Source: Alphaproteobacteria bacterium (GTDB lineage Bacteria; Pseudomonadota; Alphaproteobacteria; Micropepsales; Micropepsaceae). From it: a stretch of 32,194 nt of DNA. The notes below the pieces were generated by a model. It saw only the letters and a list, made by a program, of their open reading frames with translations, searched no databases and was not told where the DNA came from. The DNA lies in assembly GCA_021325375.1 (NCBI GenBank), contig JAJPHG010000028.1, positions 1 to 32,194 of the forward strand. Direction: 5' to 3'. The position numbers and the translations under genes are program-made. Below are positions 24,743 through 32,194 of the stretch, piece by piece. How positions within the stretch are numbered: position 1 is the stretch's first letter; every line of letters starts with the position of its first letter.

Positions 24743-25507
24743 TCAGAAATTATCCTTCCGCTTCCGCGTCTCCGCGAAGACCTCGACGTCGCTCGCGCTT
24801 TCCATGCCGAGCGTCTTGCGCAGCTCGGGCGAGCCGGGGCGCAGGAAGGGGTTGGTCTTCTTCTCCAGGCCCATGGTCGAGGGGATCGTGGGCCGGCCGT
24901 TCGCGCGGGCGGCGTCGACGTCCTTCATGCGCGCCACCAGCGCGGCATTGCCCGGCTCCAGGGTCAGCGCGAAGCGGCCGTTGGACTGGGTGTATTCGTG
25001 GCCGCAGAAGATGCGCGTCGCGTCGGGCAAGGTCATCAGCTTGGACAGGCTCGACCACATCATCGCGGGCGTGCCCTCGAACAGCCGCCCGCAGCCCATC
25101 GCGAACAAGGTGTCGCCGGTGAAGGCGATGTCGTCGACGACGAAGGCGATGTGCGAGCTCGTATGCGCGGGGATCTCCATCACGCGCACGCCGCGCGCGC
25201 CGAAGCGCCAGCCCGTCGTCTCGTCGACGCCGGTGTCAAGGCCGGTGAAGCGCGAAGCGTCCTTGCCCGGCCCCACAACCTCGGCACCGAATTCCTTCTT
25301 CAGGTCCGCATTGCCGCCGGTGTGGTCGAAATGGTGATGGGTGTTGAGGATGTGGGTGAGCGTCCAGCCCTTTGCCGCGAGCGCCTTCCTCACCGGCGGC
25401 GCCTCGGACGGGTCGACCACGGCGGTGAGCCCGGCATCGGCGTCGCGGACGAGATAGGCGTAATTGTCGCTGAGGCAGGGCACGAGTTCGATGGCGAGCG
25501 GCGTCAC
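24743..25507 (-). CDS. gloB: Hydroxyacylglutathione hydrolase (glyoxalase II)
   Basis: 254 residues, normal length. It hydrolyses S-lactoylglutathione to lactate and glutathione, the second step of methylglyoxal detoxification in the cytoplasm. The metallo-beta-lactamase zinc motif THHHFDH (56-62) is complete, with IPAHTSSH, FTGDTLFAMGCGRLFEG and FCGHEYTQSN giving the remaining ligands. The C-terminal glyoxalase II part is present (KKTNPFLRP). The GTG start at 25507 was chosen because AAAGGAGA lies five bases upstream and the family N-terminus (IELVPCLSDNYAYLV) follows. The much longer open frame upstream is antisense to the methyltransferase gene and is not real. The divergent pairing with that methyltransferase recurs in alphaproteobacteria. 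Confidence 0.95.
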   Translation of the reverse strand: MTPLAIELVPCLSDNYAYLVRDADAGLTAVVDPSEAPPVRKALAAKGWTLTHILNTHHHFDHTGGNADLKKEFGAEVVGPGKDASRFTGLDTGVDETTGWRFGARGVRVMEIPAHTSSHIAFVVDDIAFTGDTLFAMGCGRLFEGTPAMMWSSLSKLMTLPDATRIFCGHEYTQSNGRFALTLEPGNAALVARMKDVDAARANGRPTIPSTMGLEKKTNPFLRPGSPELRKTLGMESASDVEVFAETRKRKDNF

Positions 25508-25521
25508 GGTGGTCTCCTTTT

Positions 25522-25547
25522 GGCGCGCGACCCTAGCAGGGTGCGCC
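25522..25547. promoter_or_regulatory. Dyad in the divergent gloB/methyltransferase spacer
   Basis: GGCGC-(GCG)-ACCCT-AGC-AGGGT-GCGCC forms a 10-bp stem with a three-base bulge on one side. It sits in the middle of the 75-bp gap between the two divergent start codons, where a shared operator or a folded 5' leader would be expected. No clear promoter hexamers were found next to it. Confidence 0.3.
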
Positions 25548-25582
25548 TTGCCGTTGAACCGGCTTCGGTCTACGCAAGACGG

Positions 25583-26287
25583 ATGCAGCTGGATGCGGGC
25601 GAACTCCTCGCGTTCTACGACACGCCGATGGGCCAGGTCGCGCGGCGCATGATCCTGCGCCGGCTCCGGCAATTGTGGCCGCAGACCGCGCAGCTCCGCG
25701 TTCTGGGCTACGGCTTCGCGACGCCCTATCTGCGCGCCTTCCAGATCGATGCCGAGCGCGTCGTCTGCGTCATGCCGGCGCAGCAGGGCGTGGCGGGCTG
25801 GCCGGACGGGCGCAGGCTGGTCGCGCTGGTGGAGGAGGACGCGCTGCCTTTCCCCGACGCGATGTTCGACCGCATCCTGGTCGTGCACGGGCTCGAAGGC
25901 GCCGACGCGGTCAGGCCCCTGATGCGCCAGCTCTGGCGCGTGCTCGCCCCCGAGGGCCGCATCCTGATCGTCGCCCCCAACCGCACCAGCCTGTGGTCGC
26001 AGATCGAGCGCTCGCCCTTCGCGCATGGCCGCCCGTTCCATCGCGGCGAGCTCGACCGTCTCCTGCGCGGTGCGATGTTCGAGCCCCTGCGCTGGGAGCG
26101 CGCGCTGTACGGCCCTCCCCTCAACGGACGCAGGCTCGTGCGCAGCGGCGCGGGCTGGGAGAAGGTCGGCGCCAGATTGTGGCCGAGATTGGGCGGCGTT
26201 CACCTTGTCGAGGCGTCCAAGTCGCTCTACGCGCCCGTGCCGATACAGGCGAAAAAACGTCACGAGCCCGCGCTCGCGCGCGCGTGA
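25583..26287 (+). CDS. Class I SAM-dependent methyltransferase-like protein
   Basis: 234 residues. A Rossmann-like methyltransferase: LRVLGYGFATPYLRAF in the SAM loop position (the usual acidic GXGXG is altered to GYGFATP), ALPFPDAMFDRILVVHGLE for the adenine side, and LWRVLAPEGRILIVAPNR as the post-II strand. The N-terminus MQLDAGELLAFYDTPMGQVARR is characteristic of a family found next to gloB in alphaproteobacteria; its substrate is unknown. The C-terminus is rich in Arg/Lys. ATG 25583 was chosen because homology starts there; no strong ribosome-binding site is seen. It is divergent from gloB. Confidence 0.8.
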   Translation: MQLDAGELLAFYDTPMGQVARRMILRRLRQLWPQTAQLRVLGYGFATPYLRAFQIDAERVVCVMPAQQGVAGWPDGRRLVALVEEDALPFPDAMFDRILVVHGLEGADAVRPLMRQLWRVLAPEGRILIVAPNRTSLWSQIERSPFAHGRPFHRGELDRLLRGAMFEPLRWERALYGPPLNGRRLVRSGAGWEKVGARLWPRLGGVHLVEASKSLYAPVPIQAKKRHEPALARA

Positions 26288-26469
26288 CGTATTCGCGCCG
26301 CGCATATGACTCATGCATTCGCGCCCGCAAGCGGCGACTAGCGCGCAAACCTTGGAATTGCGGCCGTCGATCTTCCGCGTGAAGCGCAATTCATTTCCGC
26401 CTCCCCTTTGATCGTCACATCGCGTGCCTATGTCGGTCGTGCTCGGGGGCAGTCAACTTGGAGGATGTC
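26288..26469. other. Intergenic spacer, 182 bp
   Basis: This gap between the methyltransferase stop and the small periplasmic gene holds no believable reading frame. The first 60 bases are rich in CGCG runs. The last part has GGAGG at 26460-26464, the ribosome-binding site of the next gene. No clear promoter hexamers or terminator were recognised. Confidence 0.5.
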
Positions 26470-26733
26470 ATGCGTTTCATCACTTCGTCAGCCCTTGCCC
26501 TGAGCCTTTGCGTCGCGGGCGCGGGTGCGTCGTTCGCCAACGAGAAGGACACGTCCGTCTCCTGCATGGCGGCCGAAAGCCAGATCAGCGCCGCGCTGAG
26601 CGGCGCCTCGCAGAACGCCGACGCGGCGCGTCACGAGGACAGGCTCGGCTTCCAGGCCTGCAACGCCGGCTTCTATCACCAGGGCATGGTGCACTATGCC
26701 AAGGCGATGGAGCTTCTGGGCATCAAGGGCTGA
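26470..26733 (+). CDS. Small periplasmic protein of unknown function
   Basis: 87 residues. A signal peptide (MRFITSSALALSLCVAGAGASFA, cleavage after about Ala23) leaves a mature protein of about 64 residues. It has two Cys, Cys32 and Cys64, likely a disulfide. The remainder looks like two helices (AAESQISAALSGASQNADAA and QGMVHYAKAMELLGI). I do not recognise the family. GGAGG lies five bases before ATG 26470. A strong stem-loop follows its stop, so it is probably a single-gene transcript. Confidence 0.72.
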   Translation: MRFITSSALALSLCVAGAGASFANEKDTSVSCMAAESQISAALSGASQNADAARHEDRLGFQACNAGFYHQGMVHYAKAMELLGIKG

Positions 26734-26742
26734 AGCGTCTCG

Positions 26743-26771
26743 CGGGCGCGCACGCTTGGCGTGTGCGCCCG
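26743..26771 (+). terminator. Stem-loop terminator after the small periplasmic gene
   Basis: A 13-bp stem with one G-U pair and loop TTG (CGGGCGC-G-CACGC-TTG-GCGTG-T-GCGCCCG). It begins nine bases after the stop codon. Only a short pyrimidine run (GCTTTCC) follows, so efficiency may be modest. Confidence 0.6.
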
Positions 26772-26826
26772 TGCTTTCCACCGGCAAACGCGCTAGCTTC
26801 CTCATCCGCTAGAAGAGGAGGTTCGC

Positions 26827-28005
26827 ATGTCGATCAAGCTTATCCTCGCCAGCCTCGCAGCTCTCACCATCTCGATGTCGCTCGCGCACGCCGATGCGCA
26901 GTTCCGCGTCGTCTATGCGTTCGGCGGGGCCAAGGACGGCGGCGCGCCCGACGCCGGCCTTGTCGACGATCCCAACGGCAATCTCTACGGCACCACGGAC
27001 ATGGGCGGCCGCGCCTGTCACCATCGCGGCTGCGGCACGGTCTTCAAGATCGCGCCGGACGGCAGCGAGAGCGTCCTCTATGCCTTCACCGGTCAGGGCG
27101 ACGGCGCCAATCCGCAGGCGAACCTGCTGCGCGGTCCGGACGGAACGCTTTACGGCACGACCGTCAAAGGCGGCCAGGGCTGCGGCCACGGCTGCGGCAC
27201 GATCTTCAGCGTCGAGCCCGACGGCAAGGAAACGACGCTGCTGCGCTTCGACAAGGGCACCACCGGCGCGCGCGCGCTGGGAACGCTGATCATGGACGGG
27301 CAGGGCAATCTCTACGGCACGGCATCGGAGCGCGGCCCGGCGGGCTTCGGCACCGCCTTCGAGCTTGCACCGGACGGAACATTCACGGTGCTGCACGCCT
27401 TCGCCAACCAGCTCGATGGCGGCTTCATCTTTGCCGGACTGTTGCGCGACAAAGCCGGCGATCTCTTCGGCGCGGCGGTGACCGGCGGTGCCGGCCAATC
27501 CGGCGTCGTCTACGAGATCACGGCCGGCGGCACCTTCAGCGTGCTTCATGCTTTCGACGGGCTGGACGGCTTCGGCACCGTCGCATCGCTGATCTCCGAC
27601 AAGGCGGGCAATCTCTATGGGACCGCATTCAAGGGGGGCGCGACGTTCAACGGCGGCGCCGTCTACAAGCTCGCGCCCAACGGCACCGAGACCGTGCTCT
27701 ACAACTTCACCGGCGGCGCCGACGGCCAGTTCCCGAATTCCCAGCTGACCTTCGACAAGGACGGCAATCTCTACGGCACGACGATCGAAGGCGGCGATTT
27801 CGGGCAAGGCACCGTCTTCAAAGTGACGCCGGCCGGGACCGAAACCGTGCTCTATTCCTTCACCGGCGGCAACGACGGCGGCTTCCCGGTCGGCGGCGTC
27901 GTGCTGAAGCGCGGCCGGCTCTACGGCGCAACGGCCCAGGGCGGCGCCGATCTCACGGGTTGCGGCAATCTCGGCTGCGGCACCATCTACGAGGTCAAGC
28001 TCTAG
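26827..28005 (+). CDS. Exported GloVer tandem-repeat protein
   Basis: 392 residues. A signal peptide (MSIKLILASLAALTISMSLAHADA) is followed by seven repeats of about 50 residues, each with a core like GNLYGTT..GG...GTVFKI.P.G..TVLYSF. This is the GloVer (TIGR03803) repeat, known from cyanobacteria, Verrucomicrobia and some proteobacteria and thought to form a beta-propeller-like structure. Members often end with a surface anchor; none is seen here, so a periplasmic or secreted protein is likely. Repeats 1, 2 and 7 carry Cys pairs (CHHRGCG, CGHGCG, CGNLGCG) that the middle repeats lack. GAGGAGG precedes ATG 26827. Its end overlaps the metW end by 11 bases (convergent). Function unknown. Confidence 0.88.
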   Translation: MSIKLILASLAALTISMSLAHADAQFRVVYAFGGAKDGGAPDAGLVDDPNGNLYGTTDMGGRACHHRGCGTVFKIAPDGSESVLYAFTGQGDGANPQANLLRGPDGTLYGTTVKGGQGCGHGCGTIFSVEPDGKETTLLRFDKGTTGARALGTLIMDGQGNLYGTASERGPAGFGTAFELAPDGTFTVLHAFANQLDGGFIFAGLLRDKAGDLFGAAVTGGAGQSGVVYEITAGGTFSVLHAFDGLDGFGTVASLISDKAGNLYGTAFKGGATFNGGAVYKLAPNGTETVLYNFTGGADGQFPNSQLTFDKDGNLYGTTIEGGDFGQGTVFKVTPAGTETVLYSFTGGNDGGFPVGGVVLKRGRLYGATAQGGADLTGCGNLGCGTIYEVKL

Positions 28006-28609
28006 GGCGCAAAAGGAAGATCGCGCCCTCCGCGAGCAGGTTGGGACCCCAGGCGTGCGCGCGCATCGCGCGCGTCTGGCCGCGGGCGTTGATCGCGAGC
28101 GCGCGCTCGATCACCGCGCCCGATTCCCGCGTCAGCGCGACGAAATCGGCGATGGTGCAGAGATGGATGTTGGGCGAGTCGTACCACGCATAGTCCAGCG
28201 CCACGGTGCGCGGCATGCGGCCCTTCAGCGACAGACTGAGCCGCACGCGCCAATGCCCGAAATTCGGCAGCGACACGACGCTGCGCCGCCCGATGCGCAA
28301 CAGCTCGCTCAAGACCTTGCGCGGGTTGCGCGTCGCCTGGATGGTCTGGCTCAGGATCGCGACGTCGAACACCTGAGAGGGATATTCGCTCAGATCCGTG
28401 TCGGCGTCGCCCTGGATCACCGCAAGGCCCCGCGCCACGCAGGCATTCACGTTGGGCTGGGAGATCTCCACCCCATGTCCGTCGACGCGCTTGGTGGTCA
28501 TCAGATGCTCGAGCAGCCTGCCGTCGCCGCAGCCGATGTCGAGCACGCGCGTGCCCTCGCCGATCATCTCGGCGATGGCGGCGAGATCGGGGCGCAAGCC
28601 GCCGCTCAT
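27995..28609 (-). CDS. metW: MetW, methionine biosynthesis methyltransferase-fold protein
   Basis: 204 residues, typical Met[18 protein letters not shown] (about 20-36) is the SAM-binding loop, followed by [36 protein letters not shown] and [11 protein letters not shown], all characteristic. MetW is found next to MetX in many proteobacteria and is needed for or enhances homoserine acylation. Start ATG 28609 overlaps the metX stop (ATGA), so the two are translationally coupled. The 3' end overlaps the GloVer gene by 11 bases on the other strand. Confidence 0.93.
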   Translation of the reverse strand: MSGGLRPDLAAIAEMIGEGTRVLDIGCGDGRLLEHLMTTKRVDGHGVEISQPNVNACVARGLAVIQGDADTDLSEYPSQVFDVAILSQTIQATRNPRKVLSELLRIGRRSVVSLPNFGHWRVRLSLSLKGRMPRTVALDYAWYDSPNIHLCTIADFVALTRESGAVIERALAINARGQTRAMRAHAWGPNLLAEGAIFLLRPRA

Positions 28610-29781
28610 CTCACGCCCGCCGCTTGCGCGACGGAATTCAGGAAGCCGCGCACGGTCGCCAGCATCTCCGGCTCGTCGAGCAGGAAAGCGTCGTGGCCGC
28701 GGTCGGTCTCGATCTCGACGAAGCTGACCGACGCCGCGGCCGCGTTCAGCGCGTGCGCGATGCGCTTGTTCTCAGAGGTCGGGAACAGCCAGTCGCTGGT
28801 GAAGGAGACGATGCAGAACCGCGTCGGGCTGCCCAGGAAGGCTTCCGCCAGCACGCCGCCATAATCGGCGGCGAGGTCGAAATAATCCATCGCGCGGGTG
28901 ATGTAGAGATAGGAGTTCGCGTCGAACCGGTCGACGAAGCTCGCGCCCTGGTGATGCAGATAGGACTCGACCTGGAAATCCGGCGCGAAGGCGAAGGAGA
29001 TCTCCGCGCGGTCCTGCAGCGTGCGGCCGAATTTTCTCTGCAGCGCGGCTTCCGAAAGATAGGTGATGTGCGCGGCCATGCGCGCGACCGCGAGCCCTTT
29101 CGAGGGCTGCGTGCCGGACGCAAAATAGCGCCCGCCACGCCAGTCGGGATCGGCCATGATCGCCTGGCGGCCGACCTCGTGGAACGCGATGTTCTGCGCG
29201 GAGTGGCGCGCGGCGGTGGCGATCGGGATCGCGCTCGCGACGCGATGGGGATAGAGCGCCGCCCATTGCAGCGCCTGCATGCCGCCCATCGATCCGCCGG
29301 TGACGCAGAGCAGCTTCTCGATCCCCAGCGCGTCGAGCAGCATCGCCTGGGCCTTGACCATGTCGCGCACAGTGACGAGCGGGAAGGAAAGCCCGCGCGG
29401 CTCCCCGGTCGCGGGATCGAGCTCGGCCGGCCCGCTCGAGCCCATGCAGCCGCCCAGCACATTGGCGCAGATGACGAAGAAGCGGTCGGTGTCGATGGGC
29501 AGGCCTGGTCCGACCATCAAGGGCCACCAGCCGGGCTTTCCCGTCACGGGATTGTCGCCGATGACGAACTGGTCGAGCGACAGCGCATGGCAGATCAGGA
29601 TCGCGTTCGAGCGCGCCGCGTTGAGCGTGCCGTAAGTCATATAGGCGCAGGTCCAGGGCGCCAGCGTGCGGCCGGCATCGAGCGCGAGCGCACGGTCCGG
29701 ACCGAACGTCATCGCACGGCCGGGATCGGCGCCGGGTGCCGAAACCGGGCGCGTGAAGGTAGGCGTCTGCGCGTCAACCAT
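28606..29781 (-). CDS. metX: Homoserine O-acyltransferase MetX
   Basis: 391 residues. An alpha/beta-hydrolase acyltransferase that activates the homoserine hydroxyl for methionine synthesis. The catalytic triad is visible: Ser164 in TGGSMGGMQ, Asp330 in SDWLFP and His363 in GHDAFL. HALSLDQ near 65-71 and [14 protein letters not shown] form the family active-site loops. Whether acetyl-CoA or succinyl-CoA is used cannot be decided by eye, since MetX proteins of both kinds exist. ATG 29781 is the first Met of the conserved region; only 45 bases separate it from the divergent hisC start, and no Shine-Dalgarno is seen. metW follows with a 4-base overlap. Confidence 0.93.
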   Translation of the reverse strand: MVDAQTPTFTRPVSAPGADPGRAMTFGPDRALALDAGRTLAPWTCAYMTYGTLNAARSNAILICHALSLDQFVIGDNPVTGKPGWWPLMVGPGLPIDTDRFFVICANVLGGCMGSSGPAELDPATGEPRGLSFPLVTVRDMVKAQAMLLDALGIEKLLCVTGGSMGGMQALQWAALYPHRVASAIPIATAARHSAQNIAFHEVGRQAIMADPDWRGGRYFASGTQPSKGLAVARMAAHITYLSEAALQRKFGRTLQDRAEISFAFAPDFQVESYLHHQGASFVDRFDANSYLYITRAMDYFDLAADYGGVLAEAFLGSPTRFCIVSFTSDWLFPTSENKRIAHALNAAAASVSFVEIETDRGHDAFLLDEPEMLATVRGFLNSVAQAAGVR

Positions 29782-29787
29782 GAGCGT

Positions 29788-29816
29788 TTGCTAAGGCCTA
29801 AGGTCCTGCGTATCAA
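29788..29816 (+). promoter_or_regulatory. Candidate hisC-tyrA promoter in the 45-bp divergent spacer
   Basis: TTGCTA (29788-29793) and TATCAA (29811-29816) are 17 bases apart, each matching four of six consensus positions. Transcription would begin about four bases before the hisC ATG at 29827, leaving no room for a Shine-Dalgarno sequence. A weak prediction. Confidence 0.3.
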
Positions 29817-29826
29817 TACCGCCGCC

Positions 29827-30912
29827 ATGAAACCCGCGCCCAAACCCGGAATTCTCGACATCCAGCCTTATGTCGGCGGACGCAGCCACGCGGGCGGCGC
29901 CAAGGCTCCCATCAAGCTGTCGTCGAACGAGAGCGCGCTGGGCCCGAGCCCGGCCGCCGTCGCCGCATTCCACGAGGCGGCGGGCAGGCTTGAATCCTAT
30001 CCCGAAGGCAGCGCGCATATCCTGCGCCACGCGATCGCAGAGACCTTCGGCCTCGACCCGGCGCGCATCGTCTGCGGCAACGGCTCGGACGAGCTGCTCA
30101 CCCTGCTGGCGCATGGCTATCTGCGCCCCGGCGACGAGGTGCTCTACAGCAGGCATGCGTTCCTGGTCTATCGCATCGCGACGCTCGCCAACAGCGCGGT
30201 GCCGGTCGAGGTGCCGGAGAAGAACCTCACCGTCGACGTCGACGCGATGCTGGCGCATGTCACGGCGAAGACCAGGCTCGTCTATCTCGCCAATCCCAAC
30301 AATCCGACCGGCTCGTACCTGCCGCATGACGAGGTGCGACGGCTGCATGCGGGGCTGAGCCCCGACACATTGCTGGTGATCGACGCGGCCTATGCCGAAT
30401 ACGTCCGGCGCAACGATTACGAAGCCGGGATCGAGCTCGTCGCCAACAACGCCAATGTGGTAATGACGCGGACGTTCTCGAAAGTGCACGGGCTCGCGGG
30501 ACTTCGCGTCGGCTGGGCCTATTGCCCGGCGCAGGTCGCCGACGTGCTGAACCGCATCCGCGGGCCGTTCAACGTCTCCGTTCCCGCGCAGCTCGCAGCA
30601 AGCGCCGCGCTGAAGGACACGGCCCATGTCGAGGCCTGCGTCGCGCACAACGAAACCTGGCGCGATTGGCTGACGCAGAGCATCCGAAAGCTCGGCCTCA
30701 CCGTCGACGACAGCGTGGGCAATTTCGTGCTGATCCATTTCGCGAGCAAAGCACAGGCCGCCGAGGTCGACGCGTTCCTCTGCGAGCGCGGACTGATCCT
30801 GCGCGGCGTGCTGGCCTACGGATTGCCGAATTGCCTGCGCCTCACCGTCGGCACCGAGGACGCCAACCGCAAGGTCGTCGACGCGCTCGCCCAGTTCATG
30901 GCGCGCAGATGA
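29827..30912 (+). CDS. hisC: Histidinol-phosphate aminotransferase-family enzyme
   Basis: 361 residues, a class I/II PLP aminotransferase. Seen: [13 protein letters not shown] near the N-terminus, GNGSDELL for phosphate binding, ANPNNPTG at about 155-162, Asp186 in IDAAYAEY, and the PLP-binding Lys219 in [17 protein letters not shown]. In this gene order (next to tyrA, across from metX) alphaproteobacterial enzymes may use both histidinol phosphate and aromatic keto acids, so a role in Tyr/Phe synthesis is plausible besides histidine. Its TGA overlaps the tyrA ATG (ATGA), so the pair is an operon. The start is set by homology; no ribosome-binding site is visible in the short spacer. Confidence 0.9.
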   Translation: MKPAPKPGILDIQPYVGGRSHAGGAKAPIKLSSNESALGPSPAAVAAFHEAAGRLESYPEGSAHILRHAIAETFGLDPARIVCGNGSDELLTLLAHGYLRPGDEVLYSRHAFLVYRIATLANSAVPVEVPEKNLTVDVDAMLAHVTAKTRLVYLANPNNPTGSYLPHDEVRRLHAGLSPDTLLVIDAAYAEYVRRNDYEAGIELVANNANVVMTRTFSKVHGLAGLRVGWAYCPAQVADVLNRIRGPFNVSVPAQLAASAALKDTAHVEACVAHNETWRDWLTQSIRKLGLTVDDSVGNFVLIHFASKAQAAEVDAFLCERGLILRGVLAYGLPNCLRLTVGTEDANRKVVDALAQFMARR

Positions 30913-31835
30913 GCGGCGAACCCGTTTTCGACAAGCTCGCGCTGCTCGGCATCGGCCTGATCGGCTCCTCGGTCGCGCGCGCCGCCAGGCGCGGCAACGC
31001 GGCGGCGACGATCGCCGCTTACGATTCGTCGAAAGACGTGCTGGCGCGCGCGGCAGCGCTCGGCTTCGCGGATTCGCTGCACGAGGACGTCGCGGGAGCG
31101 GTGCGCGGCGCCGATCTCGTGATCATGGCGGCCCCTGTCGGCGCCTATGGCGAGCTCGCCAAAGCGATGGCGCCGGCACTGAAGCCGGGCGCGGTCGTCA
31201 GCGACGTCGGCTCGGTCAAATCGGCGGTGCTGCGCGACGCGGGTCCGCACATCCCGCCCGGCGTGCACTTCATCCCGGCGCATCCGATCTCGGGCACGGA
31301 GCAATCCGGACCCGAGGCCGGCTTCGCCGAGCTGTTCGACAACCGCTGGTGCATCGTCACGCCGCCACAGGACGCCGACGCCGACGCGCTCGAGCGCCTG
31401 AAGGAATTCTGGCGCCGGCTCGGCAGCCAGGTCGAGGCGATGGACCCGCATCACCACGATCTGGTGCTCGCGATCACCAGCCACGTGCCGCATCTCATCG
31501 CCTACAACATCGTGGGAACCGCCGACGATCTGTCGAGCGTCACCAAGAGCGAGGTGATCAAATACTCGGCCGGCGGCTTCCGCGATTTCACGCGCATCGC
31601 GGCGTCGGATCCCACGATGTGGCGCGACGTGTTCCTGAACAACAAGGAGGCGGTGCTCGAAGTGCTGGGCCGTTTCAGCGAGGATCTGAGCGCGCTTCAG
31701 CGCGCGATCCGCTGGGGCGACGGCGACGCGCTGTTCAACCTCTTCACCCGCACCCGCGCCATCCGCCGCGGGATCATCGACGCCGGCCAGGACTCCGCCG
31801 CGCCGAACTTCGGCCGCGATCCGAAGAAGAGTTGA
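30909..31835 (+). CDS. tyrA: Prephenate/arogenate dehydrogenase
   Basis: 308 residues. [19 protein letters not shown] (about 9-27) is the NAD-binding Rossmann motif. [43 protein letters not shown] and [13 protein letters not shown] are typical of the TyrA family, including the active-site His segments. It converts prephenate (or arogenate) by oxidative decarboxylation on the way to tyrosine; no chorismate mutase or ACT domain is fused. The gene is translationally coupled to hisC by a 4-base overlap. TyrC is another name used for this form. The gene is followed by a palindromic repeat and a stem-loop. Confidence 0.92.
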   Translation: MSGEPVFDKLALLGIGLIGSSVARAARRGNAAATIAAYDSSKDVLARAAALGFADSLHEDVAGAVRGADLVIMAAPVGAYGELAKAMAPALKPGAVVSDVGSVKSAVLRDAGPHIPPGVHFIPAHPISGTEQSGPEAGFAELFDNRWCIVTPPQDADADALERLKEFWRRLGSQVEAMDPHHHDLVLAITSHVPHLIAYNIVGTADDLSSVTKSEVIKYSAGGFRDFTRIAASDPTMWRDVFLNNKEAVLEVLGRFSEDLSALQRAIRWGDGDALFNLFTRTRAIRRGIIDAGQDSAAPNFGRDPKKS

Positions 31836-31865
31836 GGCCGCATCCCAAGGTAACACCCACCTCAA

Positions 31866-31992
31866 TGTCATGGCCCGCGAATGCGGGCCACCCAGCTAGG
31901 TTTTGCACAACGACGCCGGGTTCGCTCGGAATTGCTTCTTCGACAACAAGAGCAAGCGTCATCTGGGTGGCCCGCCTTCGCGGGCCATGACA
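31866..31992. repeat. 127-bp second copy of the TGTCAT/ATGACA element
   Basis: The left arm (31866-31895) is identical over 30 bases to that of the element at 14453. The right arm (31963-31992) differs from it at a single base. The 67-base centre is unrelated to the first copy and lacks its inner 17-bp dyad. Both copies are preceded by a related flank (GTAACAC and a CCC run before CAA). It lies 31 bases after the tyrA stop. Confidence 0.85.
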
Positions 31993-32042
31993 AGTTTTTT
32001 TGTTCTGATCAATTCACAAACTGCTCCAGCGCTCACAACACA

Positions 32043-32075
32043 AAGCCCGCACGGGGGACGCTGCCGTACGGGCTT
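32043..32075 (+). terminator. Stem-loop downstream of tyrA
   Basis: AAGCCCGCACGG and CCGTACGGGCTT pair at 11 of 12 positions around a nine-base loop. The stem is followed by CTTGGTTT, a poor T-run. It may end the hisC-tyrA transcript, or lie in the leader of the next gene, which starts 42 bases downstream. Confidence 0.55.
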
Positions 32076-32116
32076 CTTGGTTTCGATGCTCCGGCGAGCA
32101 GCCGCCGCCCAACTCA

Positions 32117-32194
32117 ATGAGCGACGAACAGACACCTTCGCATTCGTCCGCGGGATCATGGAACGAACGTTCCGCGGGCGCGCCCGGACTTGCG
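32117..32194 (+). CDS. Start of a possible gene, cut by the window edge
   Basis: An ATG at 32117 opens a frame of 26 codons without a stop up to the last base (MSDEQTPSHSSAGSWNERSA, then GAPGLA). The hydrophilic start looks like a real N-terminus and the position after a terminator-like stem fits a new gene, but too little is visible to name a family. No strong ribosome-binding site is seen. Confidence 0.35.
   Translation, partial: MSDEQTPSHSSAGSWNERSAGAPGLA

Noticed and set aside
25508..26389. Long N-terminal extension of gloB
   Set aside because: It is antisense to the methyltransferase; a GTG with a good ribosome-binding site begins the normal glyoxalase II sequence at 25507.
29782..29826. 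SAM-II riboswitch upstream of metX
   Set aside because: Alphaproteobacterial metX genes often carry one, but only 45 bases separate metX from hisC and no fitting pseudoknot sequence was seen.
31774..32120. Short frames encoding GWPAFAGHD
   Set aside because: These are translations of the palindromic repeat arm; the same peptide arises from the copy at 14453-14630.
32144..32175. GGAACGAACGTTCC as a second LexA box
   Set aside because: The half-site spacing does not fit GAAC-N7-GAAC, and it lies inside the putative coding start at the window edge.
1..32194. CRISPR arrays, tRNA/rRNA genes, transposases, phage genes
   Set aside because: No regularly spaced direct repeats, no cloverleaf-like gene and no recognisable mobile-element protein was found on either strand by reading.

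Overview
The window is high-GC chromosomal DNA that reads as an alphaproteobacterium. Supporting signs are a LexA box of the alphaproteobacterial GAAC-N7-GAAC form, an imuA-imuB-dnaE2 mutasome, the metX-metW pair next to hisC-tyrA, a large TonB-dependent receptor, and many dispersed palindromic intergenic repeats. The genus cannot be fixed from sequence alone; a Rhizomicrobium/Micropepsaceae- or Caulobacterales-like bacterium would fit. Nearly all genes look like housekeeping or accessory metabolism. No transposase, phage, CRISPR, tRNA or rRNA gene was found.

Layout. 1-219: 3' end of wrbA. 224-421: mirror-hairpin repeat. 5142-426 (minus): operon of an S46 dipeptidyl-peptidase, with one apparent frameshift, and an M16 zinc protease. 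12131-5333: DNA damage block on the minus strand, made of an endonuclease III-like gene, imuA, imuB and dnaE2. An opposite-strand antitoxin-like gene (8714-8992) and a 165-bp repeat lie between imuB and dnaE2. 12822-12283: secreted unknown protein. 13021-18199 (plus): an aldehyde dehydrogenase, gabD and a Tat-exported spermidine-dehydrogenase-like flavoenzyme, separated by repeats. 21327-18228 (minus): Asp/Asn beta-hydroxylase-like enzyme and TonB-dependent receptor. 21400-23655: glutamate carboxypeptidase II-like M28 peptidase. 23723-24724: unknown membrane-anchored protein. 25507-24743 and 25583-26287: divergent gloB and a methyltransferase. 26470-28005: small periplasmic protein and a GloVer-repeat protein. 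29781-27995 (minus): metX-metW. 29827-31835 (plus): hisC-tyrA. The start of another gene runs off the right edge.

How the genes fit together. Three exported peptidases (S46, M16, M28) and the receptor suggest growth on peptides. The two aldehyde dehydrogenases and the flavoenzyme could form a polyamine-to-succinate route. The endonuclease III-like gene and imuAB share one LexA-controlled promoter and appear to be translated without a leader. MetX/MetW serve methionine synthesis; HisC/TyrA serve histidine and tyrosine/phenylalanine synthesis.

The most unusual points are: the DNA glycosylase as first gene of the SOS mutasome operon; the orphan antitoxin-like gene, on a probable leaderless promoter, that separates imuB from dnaE2; and a family of intergenic elements with the shared signature TGTCAT...ACCCAG...CTGGGT...ATGACA, one of which seems to supply the -35 box of gabD. 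I found no clearly new multi-gene system.
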